Origin: Phytomonas francai
Taxonomy: Eukaryota > Euglenozoa > Kinetoplastea > Trypanosomatida > Trypanosomatidae
Length of the DNA stretch: 42,594 nucleotides
Assembly: GCA_001766655.1 (NCBI GenBank)
Contig: MJCC01000012.1
Span: forward strand, 1 to 42,594
Direction: 5' to 3'
Shown piece by piece: positions 29,071 through 38,461 of the stretch (the stretch's first letter is position 1; each line of letters starts with the position of its first letter). The notes beneath the pieces were generated by a model that saw only the letters and a list, made by a program, of their open reading frames with translations, had not been told where the DNA came from and searched no databases. The translations under genes and the position numbers were made by a program.

Positions 29071-30852
29071 TCAAGCTTTATGGCGCATGATTCGTCTTTT
29101 CTCGAGATTACTAACAAACTCAATATCGTCCTCGTTCACGGCCTCTCGTCCCATGCTGAGTGCCTGAGCTCGAAATAAAGCTGCAGCTACGGAAAAGGCG
29201 TTGTTATGGACCAGGGCATCGTGGTTATTCCATTCGGGAAACGAAACGGAGAGGCTAATCATAGCCTCCACAAGTTTGTCTCGGATATTGTTCTCGTCCG
29301 AAAAGGATGGAGAAAGGTGATGGGTTCGAGCAAAGTACTCGCGTATGATTGCTGCCTCGGAGACTGATGCCGCGGCATCAGACACTGTGCAACTCGACGT
29401 CGAGTGTGGCTCCCACTTGAGATGAAGAGGAAATTTAAAAATTGAATGCACAGTGTCATTATCCAATGCCGTGAGAGCTAAAAATGAAAGATTCACAGGA
29501 ATGGAAACAGTATGATACTTGTAATCAATGCTGAGCTTCTGCTTGTGGACAAGTTCAAAAAGCAGATCATCCCACGATTGAGACTTTTTCTCATGAGGCA
29601 TGTCTTTGAGGATACGCGTACAATCTACCGTTACATGCGAGCCATTCGCTACCTGAAAAAGACCCGTCTTAATATAGTTTTTGTCGTAGTCATAGACAGG
29701 TCCCAACGAGTGAACTGAATCGCAGAGCAACTTTTCATCCAGAAATACTTCTGCGACTGGTGTAACCTTGGCGATACGCTCAGACCACACTCGCGGTTCA
29801 ATCTTTTCCGAACTGACCAAAAGAGGAATATCCCCGATGGGTGTCATCTCGTGGTGCCCGCTCACCCTCGTGCACAAATGTAGAAGAAGGTACTCCGCTA
29901 GTAAACTGTCCCCACAGCAAACTTCACGCTCCAAGTATCGCTTGCTCATGCCCCGGTGTTGGTCAAAGCTAAGCCCGCCCTGGGGTAAGCGTTTTCGAGG
30001 CAACGAAGCCTCATGAAAATGCAGATAGGAAACACAGAACAGTCGCGATACTAACCCTTTGGATAGCTCTGCTGCATGCCATGATGAAAACTGCGCGAAT
30101 TCATCCTCTTCGAGAACAGCTGGGTCAGTTTGGTCATCTGGGAAGTACAAAAACCCGTAAAAGTCTACGACGTCGTTAATATTGATGACACGTTTGCACA
30201 CACCATTGGCGTCCCGCTGTATCGGCACCATAACAATACACGCAGTACAAAGGATCTTGGAAGTGGCTGGGTAGGGAAGATTGAGGTACTGCTCCTGAGT
30301 TTGCAACTGATCAATGGGGTGGATGGTATCATTCTTGGCGGCTCTTTTGGCTTCACTACAGAAACCTGCCGCCCGCTGGTTGACCGCTTCGCCGTCATTG
30401 GCAGGTTTTGGAATCTCCTCCTCGTCGTAGCGGGGACGTCTTCGTTCAGATGTGTGGGGAGAGCTGGACTGTGGTATTGCCGCACCTGTCGTTTCGCTCA
30501 CGCAGTAGAAGTGGTCATTGCAGGGGACGGGAATAACGTAATACAACACAACGTCCACAAAAGCGCAGTCATCCTCGCTGCCCGCTTCGCTGGTGTAAAA
30601 CGTTTGTGAGGTCCCTTTGTAGAGAATAGGCTCTAGGGAGACGTCCTGCACCATTCCTCGACAGCGGCACAGTTTTCCTCCCACCGCCGTATGCAGGTCT
30701 TTGGGGGGGAATAATTCAACAGCCGCTGTTTCATTGATCATCATTTCTCGAAATTCCGCATCTACATGCCGTATCGCCTCTTCAAAACATTTAGTCTCTT
30801 GATAATTCTTGTAAAATAGCTCATTTGCTTTTTTTCGATCAAATAAAGCCAT
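29071..30852 (-). CDS. MCMBP: mini-chromosome maintenance complex-binding protein (593 aa)
   Basis: ATG at 30852. The N-terminus shows the MCM-BP hallmark: a C-R-C-R-G-M-V-Q-D segment (around residues 62-71) followed by a strand-rich domain. The middle has an IPLLVSSEKIEPRVWSERI segment and NYIKTGLFQVANGSHVTVDCTRI, both typical of MCM-BP/ETG1. A central low-complexity, charged linker (about 125-180) is variable. MCM-BP binds MCM2-7 subunits in the nucleus and helps load or unload the replicative helicase; a trypanosome homologue is known. Length is close to that of other family members. Confidence 0.88.
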   Translation of the reverse strand: MALFDRKKANELFYKNYQETKCFEEAIRHVDAEFREMMINETAAVELFPPKDLHTAVGGKLCRCRGMVQDVSLEPILYKGTSQTFYTSEAGSEDDCAFVDVVLYYVIPVPCNDHFYCVSETTGAAIPQSSSPHTSERRRPRYDEEEIPKPANDGEAVNQRAAGFCSEAKRAAKNDTIHPIDQLQTQEQYLNLPYPATSKILCTACIVMVPIQRDANGVCKRVININDVVDFYGFLYFPDDQTDPAVLEEDEFAQFSSWHAAELSKGLVSRLFCVSYLHFHEASLPRKRLPQGGLSFDQHRGMSKRYLEREVCCGDSLLAEYLLLHLCTRVSGHHEMTPIGDIPLLVSSEKIEPRVWSERIAKVTPVAEVFLDEKLLCDSVHSLGPVYDYDKNYIKTGLFQVANGSHVTVDCTRILKDMPHEKKSQSWDDLLFELVHKQKLSIDYKYHTVSIPVNLSFLALTALDNDTVHSIFKFPLHLKWEPHSTSSCTVSDAAASVSEAAIIREYFARTHHLSPSFSDENNIRDKLVEAMISLSVSFPEWNNHDALVHNNAFSVAAALFRAQALSMGREAVNEDDIEFVSNLEKRRIMRHKA

Positions 30853-32974
30853 GACAAAACCTTACCCTTGTATGAATTATTTTTTAATTGCCCCTAAAAA
30901 ATAAATCAAAACGGCGAAAAGTTCTCAGATAGTGTTATACGACCAAGACATGCATGCATGATGTTTTCGTATGATTTTGGTTCCTACTTGAAAAGGGAGT
31001 GTTATCCCCATATTACGATACTGTGCCAATGAAATGGAAACGCATTCTTAGGATAAAGCTACATATAGAGGCACACTAATACAACCTATCATTCACCGCC
31101 TTCCACCACCACCACCACCACCATCCCTGAAAAAGTAAAATTGCTTTGCAGACTCCTTTGCTTATTTATAATAAACTTCGTGATCTAAATTAAATAATGA
31201 TAATAATAAGTGCTGTGAAATGTAAAATAGGCATACAAAGGTATTTAGACATGCAGAATTACTGTGATTATAGATCAGATATTCTGAGGAGCAGTATCCA
31301 GGTGAAATATAAGTATAGAAAAAAAGGATGTGAAAAATATTAAATAAAAGTATTTCTAAAAATGATTGCATATCAACAAAATGGTATGTGTTGGTATCTA
31401 TTTTCCGAATACTCATTTCAGTATAAGAGCATTTACAAAGATTGCTAGAGCTAGTGTTAAGGAAGTATTCTTTTGTAGAAAAATAAATTTTACATGTTCC
31501 TTTTACGAAACTTTTGCATAATTTGACATGCTTTTCATAGGTAGAAGAATAGCTCAACAAAAGAGTATAAAGAAGCTGTAGTAGTATATTTCAAAAAATG
31601 TGATTAGTTTCACGCCCATCCAGGATATCATAAACCAATTTATATCATCATTTTTTTAAAAAGGAAGAATGACGATATGAGTTTGAGGCTTCTGATCACG
31701 AGAACTTTCGAATAGATATATATTCGAACAGATTACATCACAAAAAAAAAGATACATTGCTGAAACATTGTCTATTAGGACAAGCAAGACTAATAACCTT
31801 CTTTGGTGTGTTCAAGGTGCAATTATTTTTAATTTGGTAACGCTCGGCTACCACCACGAAAAAGTTTAGTCTCCAAGCTTTTAATATCGAGTTAAAGAAT
31901 GCATCAAGCAGCTTCAGCACTCAAAATGACTGATCTCAATAATAGAAACTTTGAAGGAGTCACTTTAAAGGTTAACAAACTCCAACCGAATAGGCTATAT
32001 TTCAAGTAAGCGTTATGTGCACCATTATTATATTTTTTTAAAAGCGCATCTTAATTTGTTTTGGATGTAAGAATGAAAAACGAGTGTGCAGAGACACTGT
32101 CAGGATCTAGAACAATGTAAATCGCGATTCTATTTTTTTTTTTTTTAAGGCCAGGAAAGGCAAGGAAATGTACTAAACAAAATTCCTAAATGCTGATAGC
32201 CAACCCCTTAGGGAAGATACCCTCTAGTTTGCTTGTGAGGCCGTAGAATCACTTGTTTATTCGTCTCTTTGTGTTCCTTACCTGTGTAACCTTAGCCGAG
32301 AGTAGTGCACCAGCACACTAAAGCATCAGATAATTTTCAATCATTCATCTTCATGCAACTCATTTACTTGGCTGTGGGATCTTGTATGAAAGCCCAAAGT
32401 TTAGTATTTCTGATGGTGTGCGTATTTTTTGTTCCATCATTATTGTGTCATTTATTTATGGTAATTCGAAATTCTATGCAATGGAAGGCACCCAAACTCG
32501 TAACGAGACTGTACGATAGTCAAGTTCAGCTTCTACCATATAGATAGCATTACATATCTTATGAAGTGCTAAAGTACCGAAAATAAGAAAGAACGAATAA
32601 TACGGCTCGTTGTAATATCAAATTAGGAAGAAAAACTAAAAAATGGATAAGGTAACGCTTTGCTATGAAGACCCGACTTGAAAGAAGCCTTTAGAGTTTA
32701 GTAAAGGTTCATGTAAACCCAAATTATTGCCCTGGAAACTAGATGTGTAAACGTAAAACAAGGGGCTTTTATACTCGCCTTGACATTAATTAAGAGAAGG
32801 AAAAAGGGGGTTTAAATGAAAAAGTGGAGTAGATTACATTGTAGAAAAAGAAGCGCCTGAAAGGAGATATAGTAAGACTTTGCATTTGGATATCTTTGTT
32901 TAATTAATGAAGGAAAATGATAAACAAATTCAGATTTTAGGATAATCCGTTGGAAGTTTTTGCATTACCGCTTC
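30853..32974. other. 2.1-kb gene-free AT-rich region
   Basis: No coding frame is convincing. It includes a short CCA/ACC repeat near 31104-31122 and many A/T homopolymers. It contains the leader of MCMBP and 3' region of the first RPL7 copy. The short frames (132 aa minus strand at 31162; 80 aa plus strand at 32305) have the Phe/Tyr/Ile/Asn-rich composition expected of AT-rich chance frames. Confidence 0.5.
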
Positions 32975-33699
32975 TTAGATCATGCGTGCAAGGAAGCGGT
33001 TGATGAGGGTCTCGCGGTTGCCGAAGTCGCCGCCCTCGACAAAGTGGCGCCGCTTCTGGTTCATGCCGCCCGTGGGGGGGGCCAGCTTGAAGGGCCACAG
33101 GCCGTGCGTCACGGTGCGGAAGTGCTTGCCGCAGGTGTAGATCTGGTTGACAATATCCTCAACGCACACGACGTCGTCGTTGTTGTACTTGTCCTTCACC
33201 ATCTGGTTGTCCACGATCTTGATGCGCTGGCCGTTGATCTTGAGGTGGCCACGCTTGTAGACGAGGGCCCGGATCGTGCTCAGCGAGGGATAGCCGTAGG
33301 CAATGTAGGGCTCCACCGCGCGCAGCATGTTTTCGATCGGTTTGTTGAGCTTCACGAAGACGGTGTTGAAGATCTGGCGCAGGCGCAGCAGCTGGAGGAT
33401 CTTGCGCTGCTTCGGCGGGACCTTCGCGATACCGCGGATGCGGGTCACGACGGCCACCTTGGGCTTCGCCTCGAGGTAGTAGTTCCCGCAGGTGGCGGCC
33501 TGACGGCGCAGCGTCACCAGCTTCTTCTCGGCACCACGGTACTGGCGAGAGTACTGGAGGCCGCGCTTGTAGGCAAGCTGCTTCAGCGAGGCCTTGGCTG
33601 CCCGAGCGGCGGCGACGGCATTCTTGAAGTTCTCCGTCTGCTGGCGCTTGAAGGTAGCGCGCTTGAGTGCGGACTCAGGGGCAGGAACGTTCGGCATTT
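32961..33699. repeat. 739-bp identical block, copy 1 of RPL7
   Basis: Matches 33893-34631 throughout as read. Protein and the reverse-frame translation are the same in both copies, which fixes nearly every base. The identity ends 14 bases past the stop and 2 bases upstream of the ATG. Confidence 0.85.
32975..33697 (-). CDS. RPL7: 60S ribosomal protein L7 (uL30), copy 1 (240 aa)
   Basis: ATG at 33697, stop TAA. A full-length L7/uL30: basic N-terminal extension, then the VVTRIRGIAKVPPKQRKILQLLRL core, NTVFVKLNKP, the YGYPS...VYKRG segment and the conserved FGNRE.LINRFLARMI end. It is a structural protein of the large subunit. The coding region is GC-rich with strong codon bias, as expected for a highly expressed gene. 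A pyrimidine tract and AG (minus strand, near 33714) sit 16 bases upstream of the ATG. It is the downstream of two tandem copies. Confidence 0.97.
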   Translation of the reverse strand: MPNVPAPESALKRATFKRQQTENFKNAVAAARAAKASLKQLAYKRGLQYSRQYRGAEKKLVTLRRQAATCGNYYLEAKPKVAVVTRIRGIAKVPPKQRKILQLLRLRQIFNTVFVKLNKPIENMLRAVEPYIAYGYPSLSTIRALVYKRGHLKINGQRIKIVDNQMVKDKYNNDDVVCVEDIVNQIYTCGKHFRTVTHGLWPFKLAPPTGGMNQKRRHFVEGGDFGNRETLINRFLARMI

Positions 33700-33713
33700 A
33701 AACGGATATAATC

Positions 33714-33765
33714 CTTGGAAAAGATTGGAAAGAAAGGTAAAAAAATGAAAACGAAGAAAAAGGGT
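33714..33765 (-). promoter_or_regulatory. predicted trans-splice acceptor with pyrimidine tract, RPL7 copy 1
   Basis: On the minus strand, a nearly pure pyrimidine run (seen as purines on plus) ends at an AG at 33715-33714, giving a 5' leader of about 16 bases. Inference from sequence only. Confidence 0.55.
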
Positions 33766-33892
33766 TGATTATCTGAACAGGAAAGTAAAGTAATCTGCAG
33801 TGTTGGAAAATGTAGAAGCACTTATACAAAAAAATATATAGATTAAAGTATCAAAATAAATAACTCACAAGATAGAATCAATTTTTATGAAA

Positions 33893-34631
33893 TGCATTAC
33901 CGCTTCTTAGATCATGCGTGCAAGGAAGCGGTTGATGAGGGTCTCGCGGTTGCCGAAGTCGCCGCCCTCGACAAAGTGGCGCCGCTTCTGGTTCATGCCG
34001 CCCGTGGGGGGGGCCAGCTTGAAGGGCCACAGGCCGTGCGTCACGGTGCGGAAGTGCTTGCCGCAGGTGTAGATCTGGTTGACAATATCCTCAACGCACA
34101 CGACGTCGTCGTTGTTGTACTTGTCCTTCACCATCTGGTTGTCCACGATCTTGATGCGCTGGCCGTTGATCTTGAGGTGGCCACGCTTGTAGACGAGGGC
34201 CCGGATCGTGCTCAGCGAGGGATAGCCGTAGGCAATGTAGGGCTCCACCGCGCGCAGCATGTTTTCGATCGGTTTGTTGAGCTTCACGAAGACGGTGTTG
34301 AAGATCTGGCGCAGGCGCAGCAGCTGGAGGATCTTGCGCTGCTTCGGCGGGACCTTCGCGATACCGCGGATGCGGGTCACGACGGCCACCTTGGGCTTCG
34401 CCTCGAGGTAGTAGTTCCCGCAGGTGGCGGCCTGACGGCGCAGCGTCACCAGCTTCTTCTCGGCACCACGGTACTGGCGAGAGTACTGGAGGCCGCGCTT
34501 GTAGGCAAGCTGCTTCAGCGAGGCCTTGGCTGCCCGAGCGGCGGCGACGGCATTCTTGAAGTTCTCCGTCTGCTGGCGCTTGAAGGTAGCGCGCTTGAGT
34601 GCGGACTCAGGGGCAGGAACGTTCGGCATTT
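33893..34631. repeat. 739-bp identical block, copy 2 of RPL7
   Basis: Partner of 32961-33699 at an offset of 932 bases. Confidence 0.85.
33907..34629 (-). CDS. RPL7: 60S ribosomal protein L7 (uL30), copy 2 (240 aa)
   Basis: ATG at 34629, TAA stop. The protein is the same as copy 1 at every residue. The two genes are separated by about 209 bases and have unrelated untranslated regions, so their transcripts could be regulated differently. A candidate splice acceptor lies about 23 bases upstream (AG at 34654-34653). Copies kept the same by gene conversion are common for trypanosomatid ribosomal protein genes. Confidence 0.97.
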   Translation of the reverse strand: MPNVPAPESALKRATFKRQQTENFKNAVAAARAAKASLKQLAYKRGLQYSRQYRGAEKKLVTLRRQAATCGNYYLEAKPKVAVVTRIRGIAKVPPKQRKILQLLRLRQIFNTVFVKLNKPIENMLRAVEPYIAYGYPSLSTIRALVYKRGHLKINGQRIKIVDNQMVKDKYNNDDVVCVEDIVNQIYTCGKHFRTVTHGLWPFKLAPPTGGMNQKRRHFVEGGDFGNRETLINRFLARMI

Positions 34632-34652
34632 CGTTTTGTCGATTCCTTCTCG

Positions 34653-34680
34653 CTAGAACAAATAGTCACAAGGAATAAAT
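34653..34680 (-). promoter_or_regulatory. predicted trans-splice acceptor, RPL7 copy 2
   Basis: Minus strand reads a T-rich stretch ending TTGTTCTAG before the leader; distance to ATG about 23 bases. Differs from the acceptor of copy 1. Confidence 0.45.
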
Positions 34681-35679
34681 TAGGTAAGTAGTCAAGACAA
34701 AAATATACTAATAGTGCCAATGAGAATGTACCAATTGTAAAAGCCTATAGGATTTATTATATACATATATTTTTTCGAAAAGCGTCGATCACAAATACAC
34801 ATAAAATATTAGTGAAACAGTGTCATATAGCCGGTAGAATGTATCGATATTAGTATCTGCATTACTTTCCCATTTACGCATATTCGTACACATACTGTGT
34901 ACAAAGATTTCTGAAAATATTCTTAATCATGTGTGAATTAATTTGCGGTTTTATCTATACCCCCCTGCACTCACCTTTTAGAAAACATGCATGGAAGATT
35001 TGATGGGGTATGCTGATAACCTTTTATAAATAAATAAAAAGATCAAAAACATTAAGAAAATACACAATGGCAATAGGACAACTAAAGCGTGACAGTTTGC
35101 TTAGCACGGGGTACGGAAATTTAGGTCCATATGTGTTTAGGAAAGTTTGTATCTTCTCCAAGACCTCGCGTCATCGAGTAGCCCGGCCATTTTGAATGGG
35201 AACGCTTTCTGTGTTTAAAGCCAAGCATACCACGTCTGCAGCTAATTTCTAATGCTGCATTTCTATGATATAACACGTCCACACAACCATAACGCATGCA
35301 AAAGAGTAGAAAATCGTACTCTTTTCGGAAACTTGAATCATGTAACTTTATCGTTTCCACCTTTTGTATGTCAACTGATTTTAAAAGGAAAAACGCAACA
35401 ATTTTGAAATATAGAGGCGAATGGGCGGTAGTTACGATAGTAAATCAGGGATGAGATGATCTTCCCAGCTTCCCATTTCGCAACACCAATCTGAGACTGA
35501 GGAGAAAACCGAGTCTTTTTTTTTACCTGAAATGATTTCTTTAAAAGCATATCTTTTTTGATTAATCGCAATGTCGTTCGTGCTCAGTTATTCAAAAGAG
35601 TAAATACTTCAGACAATTAGTAATTGCTCGTTGCAGTTGGGAAAATTAATTTATCAAGACTAGTTCGTACACACATCAC
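34681..35679. other. 1.0-kb gene-free region
   Basis: AT-rich, no supported gene. Short minus-strand frames at 35121-35360 and 35371-35571 look like chance. Contains the 3' end and downstream region of NFU1. Confidence 0.5.
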
Positions 35680-36597
35680 TTAATGGGCACTCACTAATTG
35701 GTTAGATTCCTTCAGCTTCTTTCGAAGACGTTTTTCTGAAAGAATATCTTCAGCTACTTCATCGCTCACTTCTTGTGTCTCTACGACCTCGGGGATCCAA
35801 TGCATCAACATACGCTCAATACCCCCTTTCAAAGTTAGGTGTGATGAGGGGCAGGCCTTGCACGCGCCCTCCAAAAGCAAATACACGGTCCCATCATCCA
35901 TGTCAATATAGCGCACGTTCCCGCCGTCTGCACGCAACATCGGGCGGATGCGCGTCGCCAGGAGCTCCTTAACCGCCAACACGACCTCATCGTCGTCCTC
36001 GCTGGGCTCCGTATCGTCGTTGTAGCCGGTTAAACTCTCTTCACCCTCGTCTGAAAGCGTCTCCTCCCCGCTATCGGCGAAGGCAATAATGGCATTCTGA
36101 ATCTCCGGAACGAGCGAGTCCCAGTCCGCCTCTTGGGTCTTTCGCACAGTGATGTACTCGTCTGCAATGAAAACTGCCTCGACACCCTCGATCTTGAATA
36201 ATTCTGAAGCTAACGGCGACTTGGACTTGTGCTCCTTTGAAGGTAGGTCGATGGAGAACCCAGGCTTGAGAAACGACAGATTCATTGAAAAGAAACGAAG
36301 GCATTCAGGGTTTGGTGTCTCGCTGGTTTCGACAACAATAAATCGTTTTGCGGTGCAAAGAAGGTCACTAAATATTCCGGTGTTCGCCTGTTGCTTCCCA
36401 AGAGAGCACAATGTACTGGTTAGCGAGCGACGAATTGAGCTGAAAGGGGCAGACGCCCCAAATGTCCGAGTAAAACGAGTGAAGGCTAGGGTCGAACCAG
36501 AGGTGTGATAAAAACGTGTGGAGGAGGTGGTAGTGGTGGCCAGTCTTTTTACAATGTTTCCCTCCACTCTGAGGCTTTGGATATTTAAAAATGCCAT
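35680..36597 (-). CDS. NFU1: NFU1-type iron-sulfur cluster scaffold/carrier (305 aa)
   Basis: ATG at 36597 chosen; the longer frame to 36771 has an AT-rich hydrophobic translation and is leader. The first ~80 residues are rich in Ser/Thr/Arg with almost no acid, a good mitochondrial presequence. Next is an Nfu_N domain starting with the FIVVETSETPNPECLRFF segment (about 86-170), an acidic linker, and the NifU-like C-terminal domain with the DGGNVRYIDMDDG segment and a CKAC motif (C246, C249), the [4Fe-4S]-binding pair. It delivers 4Fe-4S clusters to mitochondrial enzymes such as lipoate synthase. Trypanosomes carry several Nfu proteins; which one this is cannot be told. Confidence 0.92.
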   Translation of the reverse strand: MAFLNIQSLRVEGNIVKRLATTTTSSTRFYHTSGSTLAFTRFTRTFGASAPFSSIRRSLTSTLCSLGKQQANTGIFSDLLCTAKRFIVVETSETPNPECLRFFSMNLSFLKPGFSIDLPSKEHKSKSPLASELFKIEGVEAVFIADEYITVRKTQEADWDSLVPEIQNAIIAFADSGEETLSDEGEESLTGYNDDTEPSEDDDEVVLAVKELLATRIRPMLRADGGNVRYIDMDDGTVYLLLEGACKACPSSHLTLKGGIERMLMHWIPEVVETQEVSDEVAEDILSEKRLRKKLKESNQLVSAH

Positions 36598-36936
36598 GTG
36601 TGGTGAGTGGGAAAGGAAAGGAAAGGAAAACCTATAGCGCATCCAAGCAGAGGAAAAGTAAAGGTAAAAGATAATAAAAAGATAAAAAAAAACTGGACTA
36701 AAGTTAAAAATAGAAACAAGGAAATAAATTTGATCAGTAAATGACATCTCATAATTAAAAACACATCTCAATATATGTCCATATCTATAAAATATGTATA
36801 TAGAAAGGGGTTATCATTTACTGTCACCCTTATCATTATTTTTTTGTGAGGGAATGAAGATATACTTTTCGTCAACGTAATAGCACGCGCTGTTTAGAAT
36901 CTTATGAAAGTAAGATAGCTTATCTGCTTGACACTC
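36598..36936. other. intergenic region
   Basis: AT-rich; contains NFU1 leader and Pelota 3' region. No gene. Confidence 0.5.
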
Positions 36937-38160
36937 TTAAGACACTGTAACTTTATTTGGGGCATTTTTCCGAATGAACTCAGCCACCTCCTCGCTATGG
37001 ATAAAATTCTCGTTCACTTCGAGATCATCAAGCTCAGGGCACGCAAAAAAAAGAGTCGCCGCCACATTTCCCATATGTGTAAGCTGATCACCAGTCACGT
37101 GGTTACTCGAAAAGATGCGCACTTCCGCAGCGCCACTATTTTGGACGAAATGGTAAAGACTGAGGAAAAGACGCCTGACAACCGGATCCGGCGAGCGGAA
37201 AACGGTATCGGTAATCATGAGGGTTGATATCGCGCCGGCCAACGCAGCGTGGTAGACAGGTTGCAGTGTGTACACGCAGCGGTCCGGATCCCTATTCATC
37301 GTCTCCTGAAATGAATCCCAAATTAAGATGTCTTTAACACAACGCGTTAATTGCATCTGCTTGACTACCGTAGGGTCCTTAAAAACCTCCCGCAGGGCCC
37401 CTACTGTGCAGGAATCCACTTTGACAAGAACTATTTTGGATATATTACGAAACATAGTCCTCATACTCTCATGCCCTGAATGTTGGCATTCATTTCTCAC
37501 ATAGTTCAAAAACTCCTCACGAATATGCCCAGTTGAGCAGAAGAGAAGCAGTTTTATCCTTTCAAGGTCGACATTCACGAGTAAAGCGTCCAAAACCTGC
37601 TTAAAAAACTTTTGTATCGATTTATCCCGCGCAGTGCCATCGCTTTTGTGCTTCTTGGCGATAGTGACGTTGATTTTTGTCTTGACGTGGATGAAAGAAG
37701 GCGTCACGATCAGCAGTTGAGCCTCACCATAGTTTAGGAGAAGCGCCACCGTATCAGAACCAGACGCTTGATCGCAGGCATCCCGAAGCCGCTCCTCCCA
37801 AATCGTATCCCACTCCTTTTTGATTATGGTAACCTCTTGCGGAAGAGAGCTCTGAATTGAAAGGGTGTGGTAAGCACCAAGCTTCACATACTCGTTCTCT
37901 TTGAGATTGGTCCCGTGCACCCGAATTTCTTCCGGCGTGAACTCAACCTGGTTTACACGTACTTCTAATGTGAGGATTTTGATTTCTGAGGCATGGGACC
38001 CCATGGATCTTTCCTTGGTTATTTTACGCTTTGTCTTGGTCCGCACCGCGTCCCCGGTGAGCACAAAGTTGTACAAATGCCATAGGTCCTCGGTGGTACT
38101 TACGGATACCCTCACCTCGGTGGTTCCATCCGGGTGAAACAGGGTCTTTAAAAGACGCAT
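36937..38160 (-). CDS. PELO: Pelota (Dom34) ribosome rescue factor (407 aa)
   Basis: ATG at 38160. The typical Pelota order is present: an N-terminal MRLLK domain with EDLWHLYN, the GTNLKENEYVKLGAYHTL segment, then the eRF1-like middle domain (AEAQLLIVTP.., KFFKQVLDAL) and a C-terminal domain with AGAISTLMITDTVFR and VRIFSSNHVTGDQL. There is no GGQ motif, as expected for Pelota rather than eRF1. With Hbs1 it splits stalled ribosomes in no-go and non-stop decay in the cytoplasm. Length is typical. It is closely followed by NFU1 in the transcription direction. Confidence 0.95.
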   Translation of the reverse strand: MRLLKTLFHPDGTTEVRVSVSTTEDLWHLYNFVLTGDAVRTKTKRKITKERSMGSHASEIKILTLEVRVNQVEFTPEEIRVHGTNLKENEYVKLGAYHTLSIQSSLPQEVTIIKKEWDTIWEERLRDACDQASGSDTVALLLNYGEAQLLIVTPSFIHVKTKINVTIAKKHKSDGTARDKSIQKFFKQVLDALLVNVDLERIKLLLFCSTGHIREEFLNYVRNECQHSGHESMRTMFRNISKIVLVKVDSCTVGALREVFKDPTVVKQMQLTRCVKDILIWDSFQETMNRDPDRCVYTLQPVYHAALAGAISTLMITDTVFRSPDPVVRRLFLSLYHFVQNSGAAEVRIFSSNHVTGDQLTHMGNVAATLFFACPELDDLEVNENFIHSEEVAEFIRKNAPNKVTVS

Positions 38161-38461
38161 TGGTGCAGCTTCCGGTGCAAACTATCGCTGTTAAGGTAAG
38201 AGAAACAGATGGTTGGGGACAGTATAAACGCGATACGACAAATAGTTCATGTTGCAAGTGCCGTGATCGCTCAGGGAGACATTAATAAAGGCCCGCACAA
38301 TATGCGTCCATCACGGTAGTAGCGCAATTCAAAGCCTATTAGGACCTACCGGCAAGGTAAATCTTTCACATATCAACCCTCACACTCGTTACACAAGTGT
38401 TGTAAGAGAAATTTTACTTATGTAAATTGTTAAGCGTACAGAAAAGAATAGACGTAAAGAT
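38161..38461. other. intergenic region
   Basis: Contains the Pelota leader and splice site (38188-38208) and the SIR2 3' region. No gene recognised. Confidence 0.5.
38188..38208 (-). promoter_or_regulatory. predicted trans-splice acceptor, Pelota
   Basis: Minus strand: a TTTCTCTTACC-type pyrimidine tract followed by AACAG, about 28 bases upstream of the ATG. Confidence 0.45.

Noticed and set aside
31162..31560. 132-aa minus-strand frame
   Set aside because: AT-rich chance composition (Tyr, Phe, Ile, Asn, Cys); no domain.
32305..32547. 80-aa plus-strand frame with a hydrophobic stretch
   Set aside because: Opposite strand, AT-rich DNA, no similarity recognised; probably chance.
32960..34656. 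Long plus-strand frames (262 and 254 aa) over the RPL7 genes
   Set aside because: Antisense shadows of GC-rich, codon-biased RPL7; same in both copies only because the DNA is the same.
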